Assembly (NCBI RefSeq): GCF_014656475.1
Contig: NZ_BNCM01000005.1
Location: forward strand, 186,001-250,000
Direction of reading: 5' to 3'
Length of the DNA stretch: 64,000 nucleotides
DNA from: Sinomonas cellulolyticus
Lineage (GTDB): Bacteria > Actinomycetota > Actinomycetes > Actinomycetales > Micrococcaceae
This document shows positions 31,113-39,729 of the stretch, piece after piece. A program made the translations under genes and the position numbers. Numbering within the stretch: position 1 is the first letter of the stretch; every line of letters begins with the position of its first letter. The notes under the pieces are model-generated. The model saw only the letters and a program-made list of their open reading frames with translations. It was not told the origin of the DNA and did not search any database.

Positions 31113-32069
31113 TCAGATCATGCCGCGGGCGGCCGGGCGGGCCTCGGCACCCGCCTGAGGGCCCGGCCCTTCGCACCCGAGCTTCTCGACCGCGTAGTCC
31201 AGGAGGGCGGCGGCGCGGGGCGTGAGGGCCATGTCCTCCGGCCAGATGCCCACGACGTGGGCACGAGTTGCGGGCGGATCGAGACGGCGCACGGCAACGG
31301 GCCGGCCCTCGACGCTCACCGGCAGCACGTTCGGTCGGGACATGAGCAGTCCGTATCCGACGCCGCGGCCCACGAGGGCCTCGACCAGGATGATCTGCGG
31401 GACGCGCGCGACGATGCGCGGCTCGAGGCCGTGGACGGCAAAGGCCTGAATGGTATTGAGCGTGCTCGGGCTGGCCTCGTAGTGGATGAGCGGCTCGTCC
31501 GCGAGGTCGGCGAGGTGCACGGTGCGGCGCCGGGCCAGCGGGTGGTCGGGGTGCAGATGCGCCTCGAGCTCGGTCGCATAGATCTCGCGCTTCCGGTACC
31601 CAACCGGCAGGAACATGTCGTACATGATCGCCACGTCGAGGCGCCCCGACTCGAGAGCGGGCAGCAGATCGTCGTTCGTGCCCACCGTGATCTCGAGGTC
31701 CACGCCAGGATGCCTCCGCGGGAAGCCTTCGAGCAGCTCCGGCACCACGCTCGTGGCGAAGCTCGCAAAGCAGCCTAGCTTCACCGGTCCGCGCAGATCG
31801 GCGCCGCGCCGTGCATCGAGGACAAGCTCGCGCGTGTCCGCAAGGATGCGGCGTGCCTGGACTGCGAAGTGCTGCCCCGCCGGCGTCAGGGTCAGCCCCC
31901 TCGCCTTGCGCCGCACGCACAGCTGCTCCCCCACGGTCTTCTCGAGGCCCGTGATCGCTTGGGACAGCGCCGATTCGGAGATGTGCAGGTACCCGGCCGC
32001 CGCACTGAGCGTCTCGAAGTCCGGCAGCGCGGAGAACAGCTCGAGCTGCCGCAGCGTCACCTCTGCCAT
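31113..32069 (-). CDS. LysR-family transcriptional regulator
   Basis: 318-aa regulator. The N-terminal winged helix-turn-helix (about residues 4-64: TLRQLELFSALPDFETLSAA ... ESALSQAITGLEKTVGEQL) is followed by a LysR substrate-binding domain (about 90-300), where the GPVKLGCFASFATSVVPELL segment begins the effector fold. The ATG at 32069 follows GGAGGGAGG. It is divergent from the MHS transporter gene, the classic arrangement for a LysR protein controlling its neighbour, with effector probably the transported carboxylate or aromatic acid. Confidence 0.92.
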   Translation of the reverse strand: MAEVTLRQLELFSALPDFETLSAAAGYLHISESALSQAITGLEKTVGEQLCVRRKARGLTLTPAGQHFAVQARRILADTRELVLDARRGADLRGPVKLGCFASFATSVVPELLEGFPRRHPGVDLEITVGTNDDLLPALESGRLDVAIMYDMFLPVGYRKREIYATELEAHLHPDHPLARRRTVHLADLADEPLIHYEASPSTLNTIQAFAVHGLEPRIVARVPQIILVEALVGRGVGYGLLMSRPNVLPVSVEGRPVAVRRLDPPATRAHVVGIWPEDMALTPRAAALLDYAVEKLGCEGPGPQAGAEARPAARGMI

Positions 32070-32113
32070 GACCACCTCCCTCCAGGAAGGGCTCGCAGTG
32101 CCGTCCTGACCGA

Positions 32114-32133
32114 ATCCTTCTTAAGCTGATCCG
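32114..32133. promoter_or_regulatory. Dyad in the LysR/MHS divergent promoter region
   Basis: The 159-bp intergenic region has an AT-richer patch with ATCC ... CTTAAG ... GATCC arranged symmetrically around CTTAAG (32120-32125). It lies 45-65 bp from the LysR start and about 100 bp from the transporter start. It is a plausible LysR binding site, but the symmetry is imperfect. Confidence 0.3.
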
Positions 32134-32228
32134 AACTATTTTCCCACATATCTGACGTTTACATGGGGAAGTGGCGTACCTCACCATAGGAGTCACAGCT
32201 CCATCCCGCACCCGCTCAAGGACAGGCA

Positions 32229-33608
32229 ATGACCCCATCCAGCACCGCCAGCAGCGCCACGACGCAGCGGCGGGTCGCGTTCGCGACGATCATCGGCACC
32301 ACCATCGAGTGGTACGACTTCTTCATCTACGCCACGGGCGCAGGCCTCGTGTTCGCCCAGCTGTTCTTCAGGCCCGCGGGCGAGGACATCGGACTGCTCC
32401 TCTCCTTCGCCACCGTCGGCATCTCGTTCCTGTTCCGCCCGCTCGGCGCTTTCCTGGCCGGCCACTTCGGCGACGTGATCGGCCGCCGCGCGATGCTCGT
32501 CATCACGCTCATCCTCATGGGGGCGTCGACGACCCTCATCGGCGTCCTGCCGACCTTCGCCCAGATCGGCATCGCCGCACCGATCCTCCTCCTCCTGCTC
32601 CGCATCCTTCAGGGCGTCTCCGCTGGCGGCGAGTGGGGCGGCGCCGTCCTCATGGCGGTCGAGCACGCACCGGCCGACCGCCGCGGGCGCGCCGGCGCCT
32701 TCCCGCAGCTCGGCGTGCCGCTGGGCATGCTCCTGGCCTCGGGCGTCATGGCGATCATGACCGGCATCATCTCCCCCGGGAAGGCCTTCCTCGAGTGGGG
32801 CTGGCGCGTGCCGTTCCTTCTCAGCGTGGTGCTCATCGTCGTCGGCTACCTCGTGCGCCGCTCCGTCGAGGAGAGCCCCGTCTTCGCCGAGATCGCCGAG
32901 CGCGGCCAGCAGACCAAGGTGCCGATCGTCGCGCTGTTCCGCAAGCACTGGCACCTCGTGATCCTCGCCGCCCTCGTCTTCGTGGGGAACAACGCGGCCG
33001 GCTACATGACCACCGGCGGCTTCCTCCAGGGCTACGCCACGGGCAAGCTCAAGATGGACCCCACCGCTGTCCTGCTCGCCGTCACCGTCGCTGCGGCGGT
33101 GTGGTTCGTCTCGACGCTCGCCGCCGGCTACCTGGCGGACTCCATCGGACGGCGGAACACGTACCTCATCGGGTTCGCGCTCCAGGCAGTTATGGTCTTC
33201 GTCGTCTTCTTCTTCGTCAACCAGGGCACCGTGGCCGGGCTCTACACCGGCCTCATCCTCTTCTCGGTCGGCCTCGGCCTCACCTACGGTCCCCAGGCTG
33301 CCTGGTACTCGGAGATCTTCCCCGCCTCGGTGCGCTTCTCAGGCGTGTCGATCTCCTACGCGATCGGTGCGATCCTCGGCGGCGCCTTCGCCCCGACCAT
33401 CGCCCAGGCGCTCCTGCAGGCCACCGGTTCGACGCTCTCGATCTCGGTCTACCTGCTGATCGCCGTCCTCGTCTCCATCGCCGCCGTGCTGATGCTCCGT
33501 GACCGGCGCGGGATCCCCCTCGGCCCGGACCACGAGGCCGAGCAGGCCAGCGGGGCCACGATGTTCGCCCCCAATACAGCCGAACGCGAGATGACGGTGC
33601 AGGGCTGA
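32229..33608 (+). CDS. MFS transporter, metabolite:H+ symporter (MHS) family
   Basis: 459-aa 12-helix secondary transporter. The N-terminal IGTTIEWYDFFIYATGAGLVF segment is the hallmark of MHS-family (ShiA, KgtP, ProP-like) symporters, and the GHFGDVIGRRAML and GYLADSIGRRNTY loops are the paired MFS signature motifs between helices 2-3 and 8-9. The EWGGAVLMAVEHAP motif in helix 4-5 is also typical. Likely substrates are small organic acids or betaines. It is divergent from the LysR gene that probably regulates it. Confidence 0.93.
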   Translation: MTPSSTASSATTQRRVAFATIIGTTIEWYDFFIYATGAGLVFAQLFFRPAGEDIGLLLSFATVGISFLFRPLGAFLAGHFGDVIGRRAMLVITLILMGASTTLIGVLPTFAQIGIAAPILLLLLRILQGVSAGGEWGGAVLMAVEHAPADRRGRAGAFPQLGVPLGMLLASGVMAIMTGIISPGKAFLEWGWRVPFLLSVVLIVVGYLVRRSVEESPVFAEIAERGQQTKVPIVALFRKHWHLVILAALVFVGNNAAGYMTTGGFLQGYATGKLKMDPTAVLLAVTVAAAVWFVSTLAAGYLADSIGRRNTYLIGFALQAVMVFVVFFFVNQGTVAGLYTGLILFSVGLGLTYGPQAAWYSEIFPASVRFSGVSISYAIGAILGGAFAPTIAQALLQATGSTLSISVYLLIAVLVSIAAVLMLRDRRGIPLGPDHEAEQASGATMFAPNTAEREMTVQG

Positions 33609-33632
33609 TCCGCCCCAGCATCGGCTGGACAC

Positions 33633-33673
33633 CGGCGACGCCGGGCACTCGAGGCGAGTGCCCGGCGTCGCCG
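33633..33673. terminator. Strong hairpin terminator after the MHS transporter
   Basis: A perfect 19-bp GC-rich stem with a three-base loop begins 25 bp after the transporter stop codon. It also faces the convergent SHOCT gene, so it probably terminates both. Confidence 0.75.
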
Positions 33674-33703
33674 TTCGCGTACCCCCCTGGGGACCAGACG
33701 GGA

Positions 33704-34042
33704 TCAGGCCTGGTAGTACGGCCCGGGCTCGGCGCCGCGAAGGACTTCGAGCCGCTGCCGGTACTCGGCCTCGTCGATGTCGCCCCGCGCGTAGCGCTCG
33801 CGGAGGATCTCCTCGGCTGCTGCGGGGCCAGCCGGGAAGTGGCCAGGGTACTGGCCCGGGCCGAAGCGCCCGGAGCCGGCCGCCTGACCGCGGCGCCCCC
33901 ACCAGATGCGGCGGCCGATGAAGAAGAAGAGGCCCAGAGCGAGGATCCAGAACAGCGGGAAGATCAGGAACCACGGGAACCAGGGGCCCGCCCAGTGGGC
34001 GGTCGGGTCGGCGGCGGCTGTGGCATCGAGGACGGCGAACAT
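33704..34042 (-). CDS. SHOCT-domain small membrane protein
   Basis: 112-aa protein with one transmembrane helix (about residues 22-44, after an aromatic WFPWF stretch) and a C-terminal SHOCT domain (about 77-103: AAEEILRERYARGDIDEAEYRQRLEVL pattern). SHOCT modules mediate oligomerisation in many small membrane proteins. Upstream of its start lies an operator-like sequence nearly identical to one in front of the adjacent histidine kinase gene, suggesting the neighbouring two-component system controls it. Confidence 0.82.
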   Translation of the reverse strand: MFAVLDATAAADPTAHWAGPWFPWFLIFPLFWILALGLFFFIGRRIWWGRRGQAAGSGRFGPGQYPGHFPAGPAAAEEILRERYARGDIDEAEYRQRLEVLRGAEPGPYYQA

Positions 34043-34143
34043 GGCGGTCTCCTTGGGACTCTGTCGGCTGGACTTCAGCCGCTGATTCCAGTCTTCTCAG
34101 CCGGCCCTGCTCCGGCATCGGCCCCGCGGAGTCACCTCGCGGG

Positions 34144-34173
34144 GCGCGCCTACTCCGGCGGGATCATGCGGCC
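34144..34173. promoter_or_regulatory. Operator-like motif upstream of the SHOCT gene (copy B)
   Basis: This 30-bp stretch matches the perfect dyad upstream of the histidine kinase gene (36065-36094) at 25 of 30 positions, including the shared core TACTCCGGCGGGA. It lies about 100 bp upstream of the SHOCT start codon. Here the right half is imperfect (ATCATGCG instead of AGTATGCG). The response regulator encoded next door is the natural candidate ligand. Confidence 0.55.
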
Positions 34174-34194
34174 GTACGCCCTGAGGCGCCGCGA

Positions 34195-34866
34195 TCAGCC
34201 GAGCCAGCCCGGCCGCACGAGCCCGGACTCGTAGGCGAGCACCACGAGCTGGGCCCTGTCACGCAGCCCCAGCTTGGTCATGGCCCGGGAGACATGGGTC
34301 TTGGCGGTGAGCGGCGTGATGAACAGCGTGGCCCCGATCTCGGCGTTGTTGAGCCCCTGCCCCACGAGCGAGACGACCTCGCGCTCGCGCTCGGTGAGCT
34401 GCCCGACGTCGGCCGCGGGCTCAGCCGCACCGGCGGGGGGCTGCTCGGCGGCGAGCCGGGCCAGCAGCCTGCGGGTGACGGACGGCGAGAGCATGGCGTC
34501 GCCGTCGTGCACGGCGCGCACGGCGCGGACGAGGTCGGCCGGATCGGTGTCCTTGACGAGGAAGCCGCTCGCGCCCGCGCGGATCGCCCCGGTGATGTAC
34601 TCGTCGAGCTCGAACGTGGTGAGGATGATGACCTTGAGCCCCTCCGGGTGGGCGGAGAGGATGGCCTGCGTGGCTTCGAGTCCGTCGCCGCCGGGCATTC
34701 GGATGTCCATGAGCACGACGTCGGGCGCGAGCCTCGCGGCCGCAGCCACGGCGTCCGCTCCCGTCCCGGCCTCACCGACCACCTCCATGTCCGGCTCCGC
34801 GTCGAGGAGGGCGCGGAAGCCCGCGCGCAGGAGGGCCTGATCGTCGACCACGAGGACGCGGATCAT
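34195..34866 (-). CDS. Response regulator, NarL/FixJ family
   Basis: 223-aa two-component regulator. The receiver domain (1-120) has phospho-acceptor Asp54 in LMDIRMPGGDG, the acidic pair at Asp8-Asp9 and Lys105 in FLVKDTDP. The C-terminal LuxR helix-turn-helix (about 155-215: LTEREREVVSLVGQG ... TAKTHVSRAMTKLGLRDRAQ) binds DNA. The ATG at 34866 overlaps the kinase stop by 4 bp. Its likely targets are the two related dyads at 36065-36094 and 34144-34173. Confidence 0.94.
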   Translation of the reverse strand: MIRVLVVDDQALLRAGFRALLDAEPDMEVVGEAGTGADAVAAAARLAPDVVLMDIRMPGGDGLEATQAILSAHPEGLKVIILTTFELDEYITGAIRAGASGFLVKDTDPADLVRAVRAVHDGDAMLSPSVTRRLLARLAAEQPPAGAAEPAADVGQLTEREREVVSLVGQGLNNAEIGATLFITPLTAKTHVSRAMTKLGLRDRAQLVVLAYESGLVRPGWLG

Positions 34867-36002
34867 CGGGCAGCGTCCCCTTCCTCGGGCAGTTCCGCGC
34901 GGACCCGCAGGCCGCCCTCGTCGGTGAGGGCGAGCGTGCCGCCGAGCGACTCGACGCGCTCGCGCATGCCGGTGAGCCCCGCCCCCGGGCCGTTCCCCCG
35001 GAGCCCGGCGCCGTCGTCGTGCACCTCCACGACCACGGCGCCGCCCTCGCGCGCGATCCGCACCCCGACGCGGTGGGCGCCGGCGTGGCGCACCGTGTTG
35101 GTCAGCGCCTCCTGCACTACACGGTGCACGACCCTCTGGATGGCGGGCGACGGCGGCGGGTCGAGCCGCGCGTCGAGGGTCACCTCGAGGCCTGTCCCCC
35201 GGGCATCCTCGACGAGGCCGGGGATGCGGCCGAGCGGGTCCTCGGGCGTGACCGGCGCGTCCTGGCGCAGCACCCCGAGCAGTTCGCGCACCTCGCCGAG
35301 TGCCTCGTGGCTCGCGTGCTTGATCGCCTCGAGCGCGGGCACGAGCTCCTCCGGCTTCCTCTCGGCCAGGTGCAGGGCCACGCTCGCGCGGACGTTGATC
35401 AGCGAGAGGGAGTGGGCCACGATGTCGTGGATGTCGCGGGCGAGTTCGAGGCGATCCCGGTCGCGGACCTCGCGGCGGTGCGACTCCCACTCGCGGCGGC
35501 GCACGGCGACCCGCTCCCGCCGCACGCGCAGCCCCTCCCCCACGAGCAGCACGACGGCGGTCCAGGCGGCCACCGCCCCGGCCTTGAGCCAGTCGCCGGC
35601 GGGCAGCGCCCAAGCGGCGGCGGCGGCGACCATGGCAGCGCCCGCGGCCCAGCTCCAGCGCCGCGCCCCCGCGGCCGTCGCAAGCACGAGGGCGATGACC
35701 GGCGAGGCGAGCACCGGGCCCCACGGGTAGCCGAGCGCGAAGTACACGAGCGTGATGCCGACGACGACGGCGGCCACCGGCCCCGGCCTGCCGGGAAGCG
35801 CGAGCAGGAGAAGGGGGCCCGCGATCAGGAGCGCTGCGGCGAGTGCGTCGAGCGGGCGCGCCTCGGGCTGGCGGAAGGCAGCGCCGTGGGTGCCCAGGAC
35901 CTGGATGAGGGCGAGGACCACCACGGCCACGACCCTGACCGGCCACGCCGGCCGGCGGCCCGCCCACCCGGGGCGCATCCACACCTCAGGCGACCCACGC
36001 AT
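34863..36002 (-). CDS. Sensor histidine kinase, HisKA_3 (NarL-partner) type
   Basis: 379-aa membrane sensor. The N-terminal ~155 residues hold about five to six transmembrane helices with very short loops, so it probably senses a membrane-associated or intramembrane signal. The HisKA_3 dimerisation domain carries the phospho-acceptor His192 in ARDIHDIVAHSLSLI. The ATPase domain has VQEALTNTVRHAGA (N box) and DDGAGLRGNGPGAGLTGMRERV (G boxes). The start codon at 36002 is 63 bp from the strong dyad discussed elsewhere; ATG at residue 9 is an alternative. Confidence 0.92.
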   Translation of the reverse strand: MRGSPEVWMRPGWAGRRPAWPVRVVAVVVLALIQVLGTHGAAFRQPEARPLDALAAALLIAGPLLLLALPGRPGPVAAVVVGITLVYFALGYPWGPVLASPVIALVLATAAGARRWSWAAGAAMVAAAAAWALPAGDWLKAGAVAAWTAVVLLVGEGLRVRRERVAVRRREWESHRREVRDRDRLELARDIHDIVAHSLSLINVRASVALHLAERKPEELVPALEAIKHASHEALGEVRELLGVLRQDAPVTPEDPLGRIPGLVEDARGTGLEVTLDARLDPPPSPAIQRVVHRVVQEALTNTVRHAGAHRVGVRIAREGGAVVVEVHDDGAGLRGNGPGAGLTGMRERVESLGGTLALTDEGGLRVRAELPEEGDAAR

Positions 36003-36061
36003 GAGCCGAGCCTACGCGCGCCGGCGGCGGCGCGTCGTCGTCCGCGGGCGGAAGTGCGGAG

Positions 36062-36097
36062 GGGGCGCGCATACTCCGGCGGGAGTATGCGCGCCCC
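36062..36097. promoter_or_regulatory. Perfect 16-bp dyad upstream of the histidine kinase gene (copy A); may double as folD terminator
   Basis: GGGGCGCGCATACTCC and its exact complement GGAGTATGCGCGCCCC flank GGCG. It lies in the 104-bp gap between folD and the kinase gene, 60-95 bp upstream of the kinase start. As RNA it would form a strong terminator 10 bp after the folD stop. Its core recurs upstream of the SHOCT gene in an imperfect form that would fold poorly, which favours a DNA-binding role as well. Confidence 0.6.
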
Positions 36098-36106
36098 TGG
36101 TCGGGC

Positions 36107-37012
36107 TCAGGCGAGCCGTGCCGCCCGCTCGGCCGCCTCGACCACATTCGTCATGAGGAGCGCCACCGTCATGGGGCCGACGCCGCCCGGGTTCGGGGAC
36201 ATGTAGCCGGCCACGTCCGCGACCCCGGGGTGGACGTCTCCATACACCGTGGACTTGCCCGTCTCGGGATCCTCCTCGCGGGTGACGCCCACGTCCAGGA
36301 CGGCCGCACCCGGCTTGACGTCCTCGGGCTTGACGATGTGCTTCACGCCCGCACCGGAGACGATCACGTCAGCCTGGCGCAGGTACTGGCCCATGTCCTG
36401 CGTGCCGGTGTGGACGATCGTCACCGTTGCGTTGATCTCGCGGCGCGTGAGCAGGAGCGGCATCGGCCGCCCGATGGTCACCCCGCGGCCCACCACGACG
36501 ACGTGCTTGCCCTTGAGGTCGTAGTCGTTGCGCAGCAGGAGTTCGATGACCCCGCGGGGGGTGCAGGGCAGCGGCGTGTCGATCTTGCCGTTGACGTTGA
36601 GCACCAAGCGGCCCAGGTTGGTCGGATGGAGCCCGTCCGCATCCTTCGCCGGGTCGATCCGCTCGAGCACCGCGTCGGTGTCGATGTGCTTGGGCAGGGG
36701 CAGCTGGACGATGTACCCGTGGCAGGACGGGTCCGCATTGAGCTCGTCGATGAGGGCCTCGACCTGCTCCTGCGTGGAATCGGCCGGCAGCTCCTTCTGG
36801 ATCGAGTTCATCCCGATCGCCTTGGACTGCTTGTGCTTCATGCCCACGTACAGCTGCGAGGCCGGATCCGCCCCGACGAGCACCGTGGCGATCCCCGGCG
36901 TCACGCCCTGGGCCTTGAGCGCAGCGATCCGCTCGGCCAGCTCGGCCTTGATGTCCGCCGAGGCCTTCTTGCCGTCGAGGACGACGGCCTTGTGGGAGGT
37001 CTGCTGCGTCAT
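36107..37012 (-). CDS. folD: Methylenetetrahydrofolate dehydrogenase / methenyltetrahydrofolate cyclohydrolase
   Basis: 301-aa bifunctional one-carbon enzyme interconverting methylene-, methenyl- and formyl-tetrahydrofolate. Conserved parts: [23 protein letters not shown] (catalytic Lys and Tyr), [24 protein letters not shown], and [13 protein letters not shown] (NADP site, with the usual SxxVGxP replaced by GVTIGRP). The ATG at 37012 is chosen with GGTGA as ribosome site; a GTG at 37027 overlapping glyA is an alternative. It follows glyA by nine bases and shares its ZTP-controlled leader. Confidence 0.95.
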   Translation of the reverse strand: MTQQTSHKAVVLDGKKASADIKAELAERIAALKAQGVTPGIATVLVGADPASQLYVGMKHKQSKAIGMNSIQKELPADSTQEQVEALIDELNADPSCHGYIVQLPLPKHIDTDAVLERIDPAKDADGLHPTNLGRLVLNVNGKIDTPLPCTPRGVIELLLRNDYDLKGKHVVVVGRGVTIGRPMPLLLTRREINATVTIVHTGTQDMGQYLRQADVIVSGAGVKHIVKPEDVKPGAAVLDVGVTREEDPETGKSTVYGDVHPGVADVAGYMSPNPGGVGPMTVALLMTNVVEAAERAARLA

Positions 37013-37020
37013 GGGGGCGC

Positions 37021-38322
37021 TCACCACTCCTCGTGGCCGGGGTACAGCGGGAAGTCGTTGGCCAGCTTGTCCACCCTGGCGCGGAGGCTGTCGAGGTCCG
37101 CACCGGATGCTCCGCCCTTGAGCGCGGTCGCGATGATGTCCGCGACCTCCGTGAACTCGGCGGCGCCGAAGCCGCGCGTGGCGAGCGCGGGGGTGCCGAT
37201 GCGCAGGCCCGAGGTGACCATCGGCGGCCGCGGATCGAAGGGAACCGCGTTGCGGTTCACGGTGATGCCGACCTCGTGGAGGAGGTCCTCGGCCTGCTGG
37301 CCGTCCAGCGCGGAGTTGCGCAGGTCCACGAGCACGAGGTGCACGTCGGTGCCGCCGGTGAGGACCGAGACGCCGGCGTCCGCGACGTCCCTCTCGGTGA
37401 GGCGCTCGGCGATGATCCGGGCGCCCTCGAGCACGCGCTCCTGGCGCTCCCGGAACTCCTCGGAGCCGGCGATCTTGAACGCGACGGCCTTCGCGGCGAT
37501 GACGTGCATGAGCGGGCCGCCCTGCTGGCCCGGGAAGACGTTGGAGTTGATCTTCTTGCCGAACTCCTCCTTGGCCAGGATCACGCCGGAGCGCGGGCCC
37601 GCGAGGGTCTTGTGCACAGTCGAGGTGACCACGTGCGAGTGCGGCACGGGGCTCGGGTGCAGGCCGGCGGCGACGAGGCCGGCGAAGTGTGCCATGTCGG
37701 TCCAGAGGAACGCGCCCACCTCGTCCGCGATGGAGCGGAACGCCTCGAAGTCGAGGTGGCGGGGGTAGGCGGACCAGCCCGCGATGATCACCTGCGGCCG
37801 CTCGGCGAGCGCCTGCGCGCGCAGCTTGTCCATGTCGACCCGGAAGGTATCCTCCTCAACCTGGTAGGCGGCGACCTGGTACAGCTTGCCGGAGAAGTTC
37901 AGCTTCATGCCGTGCGTGAGGTGTCCGCCGTGGGCGAGCGAGAGGCCCAGGATCTTGTCGCCGGGGGTGATCATCGCCGACAGCGCGGCGGCGTTCGCCT
38001 GGGCGCCGGAGTGCGGCTGGACGTTGGCGAACTCTGCGCCGAAGAGGGCCTTGACCCTGTCGATCGCGAGGTTCTCGGCCACGTCGACGTACTCGCAGCC
38101 GCCGTAGTAGCGCTTGCCGGGGTAGCCCTCGGCGTACTTGTTGGTCAGGACCGAGCCCTGGGCCTCCATCACGGCGCGGGGGGCAAAGTTCTCGGACGCG
38201 ATCATCTCGAGGGTGTTGCGCTGGCGGCCGAGTTCCTTCCCGAGGACGGCTGCGATCTCGGGATCGACCTCCTCGAGCGGGAGGTTGCTGACGGCGGACA
38301 CGGTAGGAGTGGTGGGGCTCAC
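37021..38322 (-). CDS. glyA: Serine hydroxymethyltransferase
   Basis: 433-aa PLP enzyme converting serine and tetrahydrofolate to glycine and methylene-tetrahydrofolate. The catalytic Lys is in [13 protein letters not shown], and [34 protein letters not shown] and the [15 protein letters not shown] region are intact. The GTG at 38322 follows AGGAGA. It is the first gene after a ZTP riboswitch, with folD immediately downstream, so two linked folate enzymes are controlled together. Confidence 0.97.
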   Translation of the reverse strand: MSPTTPTVSAVSNLPLEEVDPEIAAVLGKELGRQRNTLEMIASENFAPRAVMEAQGSVLTNKYAEGYPGKRYYGGCEYVDVAENLAIDRVKALFGAEFANVQPHSGAQANAAALSAMITPGDKILGLSLAHGGHLTHGMKLNFSGKLYQVAAYQVEEDTFRVDMDKLRAQALAERPQVIIAGWSAYPRHLDFEAFRSIADEVGAFLWTDMAHFAGLVAAGLHPSPVPHSHVVTSTVHKTLAGPRSGVILAKEEFGKKINSNVFPGQQGGPLMHVIAAKAVAFKIAGSEEFRERQERVLEGARIIAERLTERDVADAGVSVLTGGTDVHLVLVDLRNSALDGQQAEDLLHEVGITVNRNAVPFDPRPPMVTSGLRIGTPALATRGFGAAEFTEVADIIATALKGGASGADLDSLRARVDKLANDFPLYPGHEEW

Positions 38323-38425
38323 GGGCTCTCCTGGTTCACTGGCGGGGGCTACTGGTCAGGCTACCGGCCCCCGGGCTGCCACCGGAACAGGGTGGCGGAG
38401 CATGAAGGCGCGGCGTCTCGACCCC

Positions 38426-38505
38426 GGCCCAGGCGTACGATCCGCGGTGTCCCATGTGCGCCGCTCCCCGGTGGTGCTCCACCCAACGCCAGTCGCGACC
38501 TGCCC
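38426..38505 (-). promoter_or_regulatory. ZTP (pfl-motif) riboswitch controlling glyA-folD
   Basis: On the minus strand the conserved ZTP-riboswitch blocks occur in order: GGTCGCGACTGGCG (38487-38500), GTGGAGCACCAC with following GGGGAGCG (38461-38482), and the pseudoknot-side CGCCTGGGCC (38426-38435). A TAGACT -10-like box (38506-38511) abuts the 5' end, so the transcript would start almost at the aptamer. The aptamer senses ZMP/ZTP, which accumulates when 10-formyl-tetrahydrofolate is short, and the genes behind it are one-carbon genes. About 100 nt remain for the expression platform before the glyA start. Confidence 0.9.
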
Positions 38506-38583
38506 AGTCTACCGCGGGAGGCGGGAACAACCCGAGGCGGACGCCCGTTGAAACGATTGACTCGTCAACAAAAGGAGATCGGC

Positions 38584-39684
38584 GTGGAGGCGCTCAAGGC
38601 GATCGTCATCGGTGCAGGCCAGGCCGGCCTCAGCGCGGCCTACTGGCTGCAGCGCCGGGGACTCGTCCCCTGGCAGGACTTCGTGGTCCTCGACGCGAAC
38701 GTCGGCCCCGGCGGCGCGTGGCGGCACCGCTGGGACTCCCTCACCTTCGACTCGGCGCACCACCTCCACTCGCTCCCGGGCCTCCCGCTCGAGGCGCCGG
38801 ATCCGCGCGAGCCCGCGTCCGCCGTCGTGAGCCGCTACTACGGGGAGTACGAGCGCAGGTTCGGGCTCCCGCTCGTGCGGCCGGTGCAGGTGGCCTCGGT
38901 GGAGCGGACGGACGACGGCGGCGGCCTCCTCGTGCGCGCAGCCGACGCCCGCTCGTGGCTGGGTGAGACGGTCATCTCCGCGACGGGGACCTGGGACAGC
39001 CCCTACTGGCCCCACTACCCGGGCCGCGAGACCTTCCGCGGCCGGCAGCTGCACACCCACGACTTCGTCGCCGCGGAGGAGTTCGCCGGGAAGCGCGTCC
39101 TCGTGGTGGGCGGCGGGACGAGCGCCCTGCAGTTCCTCCTGCAGCTCGACGCCGTCGGAGCGCACACCGTCTGGACCACGCGCCGTCCCCCCCAGTGGAC
39201 CGAGGTGCCCTTCGACGCGGAGTGGGGCACCGACGTCGAACGCCGCGTCAACGAGCGCACGCGCGCCGGCCTGCCGCCGCTCTCCGTGTCCGCGGCGACC
39301 GGCCTGCCGCTCACCGCCCAGTACCTCGCGGGGATCCGGTCCGGCGTGCTGGTCTCCCGGGGGCCGCTCGCACGGATCACCCCGGCTGGGGCCGTCCTCA
39401 CGGACGGGACGGAGCTCGAGCTCGACGTGATCCTGTGGGCCACCGGATTCCGGGCATCCCTCGGGCACCTCGCACCGCTGCACGTGCGCGAGCCCGGCGG
39501 CGGGGTGCTCATGGCACCCGATGGCGTGAGCGTGGTGCGCGAGCCGCGCCTGTTCCTCGTCGGCTACGGCGCGAGCGCTTCGACCGTCGGAGCCACGCGC
39601 GCGGGGCGGTCCGCCGCAATTGCCGCAACCCGGACACTGCGGCGCGCTGCCGAGCGCGAGGAGTCGGGCGCCGTCGTGCGCTGA
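38584..39684 (+). CDS. FAD/NAD(P)-binding flavoprotein, monooxygenase-like
   Basis: 366-aa single-component flavoprotein of the FMO/BVMO-like superfamily (CzcO-type). It has an N-terminal FAD motif VIGAGQAGLSAAYWL (about residues 8-22), a GPGGAWRHRWDSL stretch resembling the Baeyer-Villiger region, an NADP motif VLVVGGGTSALQFL in the middle and WATGFRASL near the C-terminus. Substrate is unknown. The GTG at 38584 has AAAGGAG. A 12-bp dyad TTGAC-TC-GTCAA (38557-38568) sits directly before that ribosome site and may be an operator. The glyA leader is divergent. Confidence 0.82.
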   Translation: MEALKAIVIGAGQAGLSAAYWLQRRGLVPWQDFVVLDANVGPGGAWRHRWDSLTFDSAHHLHSLPGLPLEAPDPREPASAVVSRYYGEYERRFGLPLVRPVQVASVERTDDGGGLLVRAADARSWLGETVISATGTWDSPYWPHYPGRETFRGRQLHTHDFVAAEEFAGKRVLVVGGGTSALQFLLQLDAVGAHTVWTTRRPPQWTEVPFDAEWGTDVERRVNERTRAGLPPLSVSAATGLPLTAQYLAGIRSGVLVSRGPLARITPAGAVLTDGTELELDVILWATGFRASLGHLAPLHVREPGGGVLMAPDGVSVVREPRLFLVGYGASASTVGATRAGRSAAIAATRTLRRAAEREESGAVVR

Positions 39685-39729
39685 CGCGTGCATCCGGGGC
39701 GCAGCTGAGCGCTCGGTAGGCTAGGCCGG

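Noticed and set aside
37033..38583. In-frame N-terminal extension of the flavoprotein gene through the glyA region
   Set aside because: Antisense to glyA and its riboswitch; the GTG at 38584 with AAAGGAG and the FAD motif right after it define the real start.
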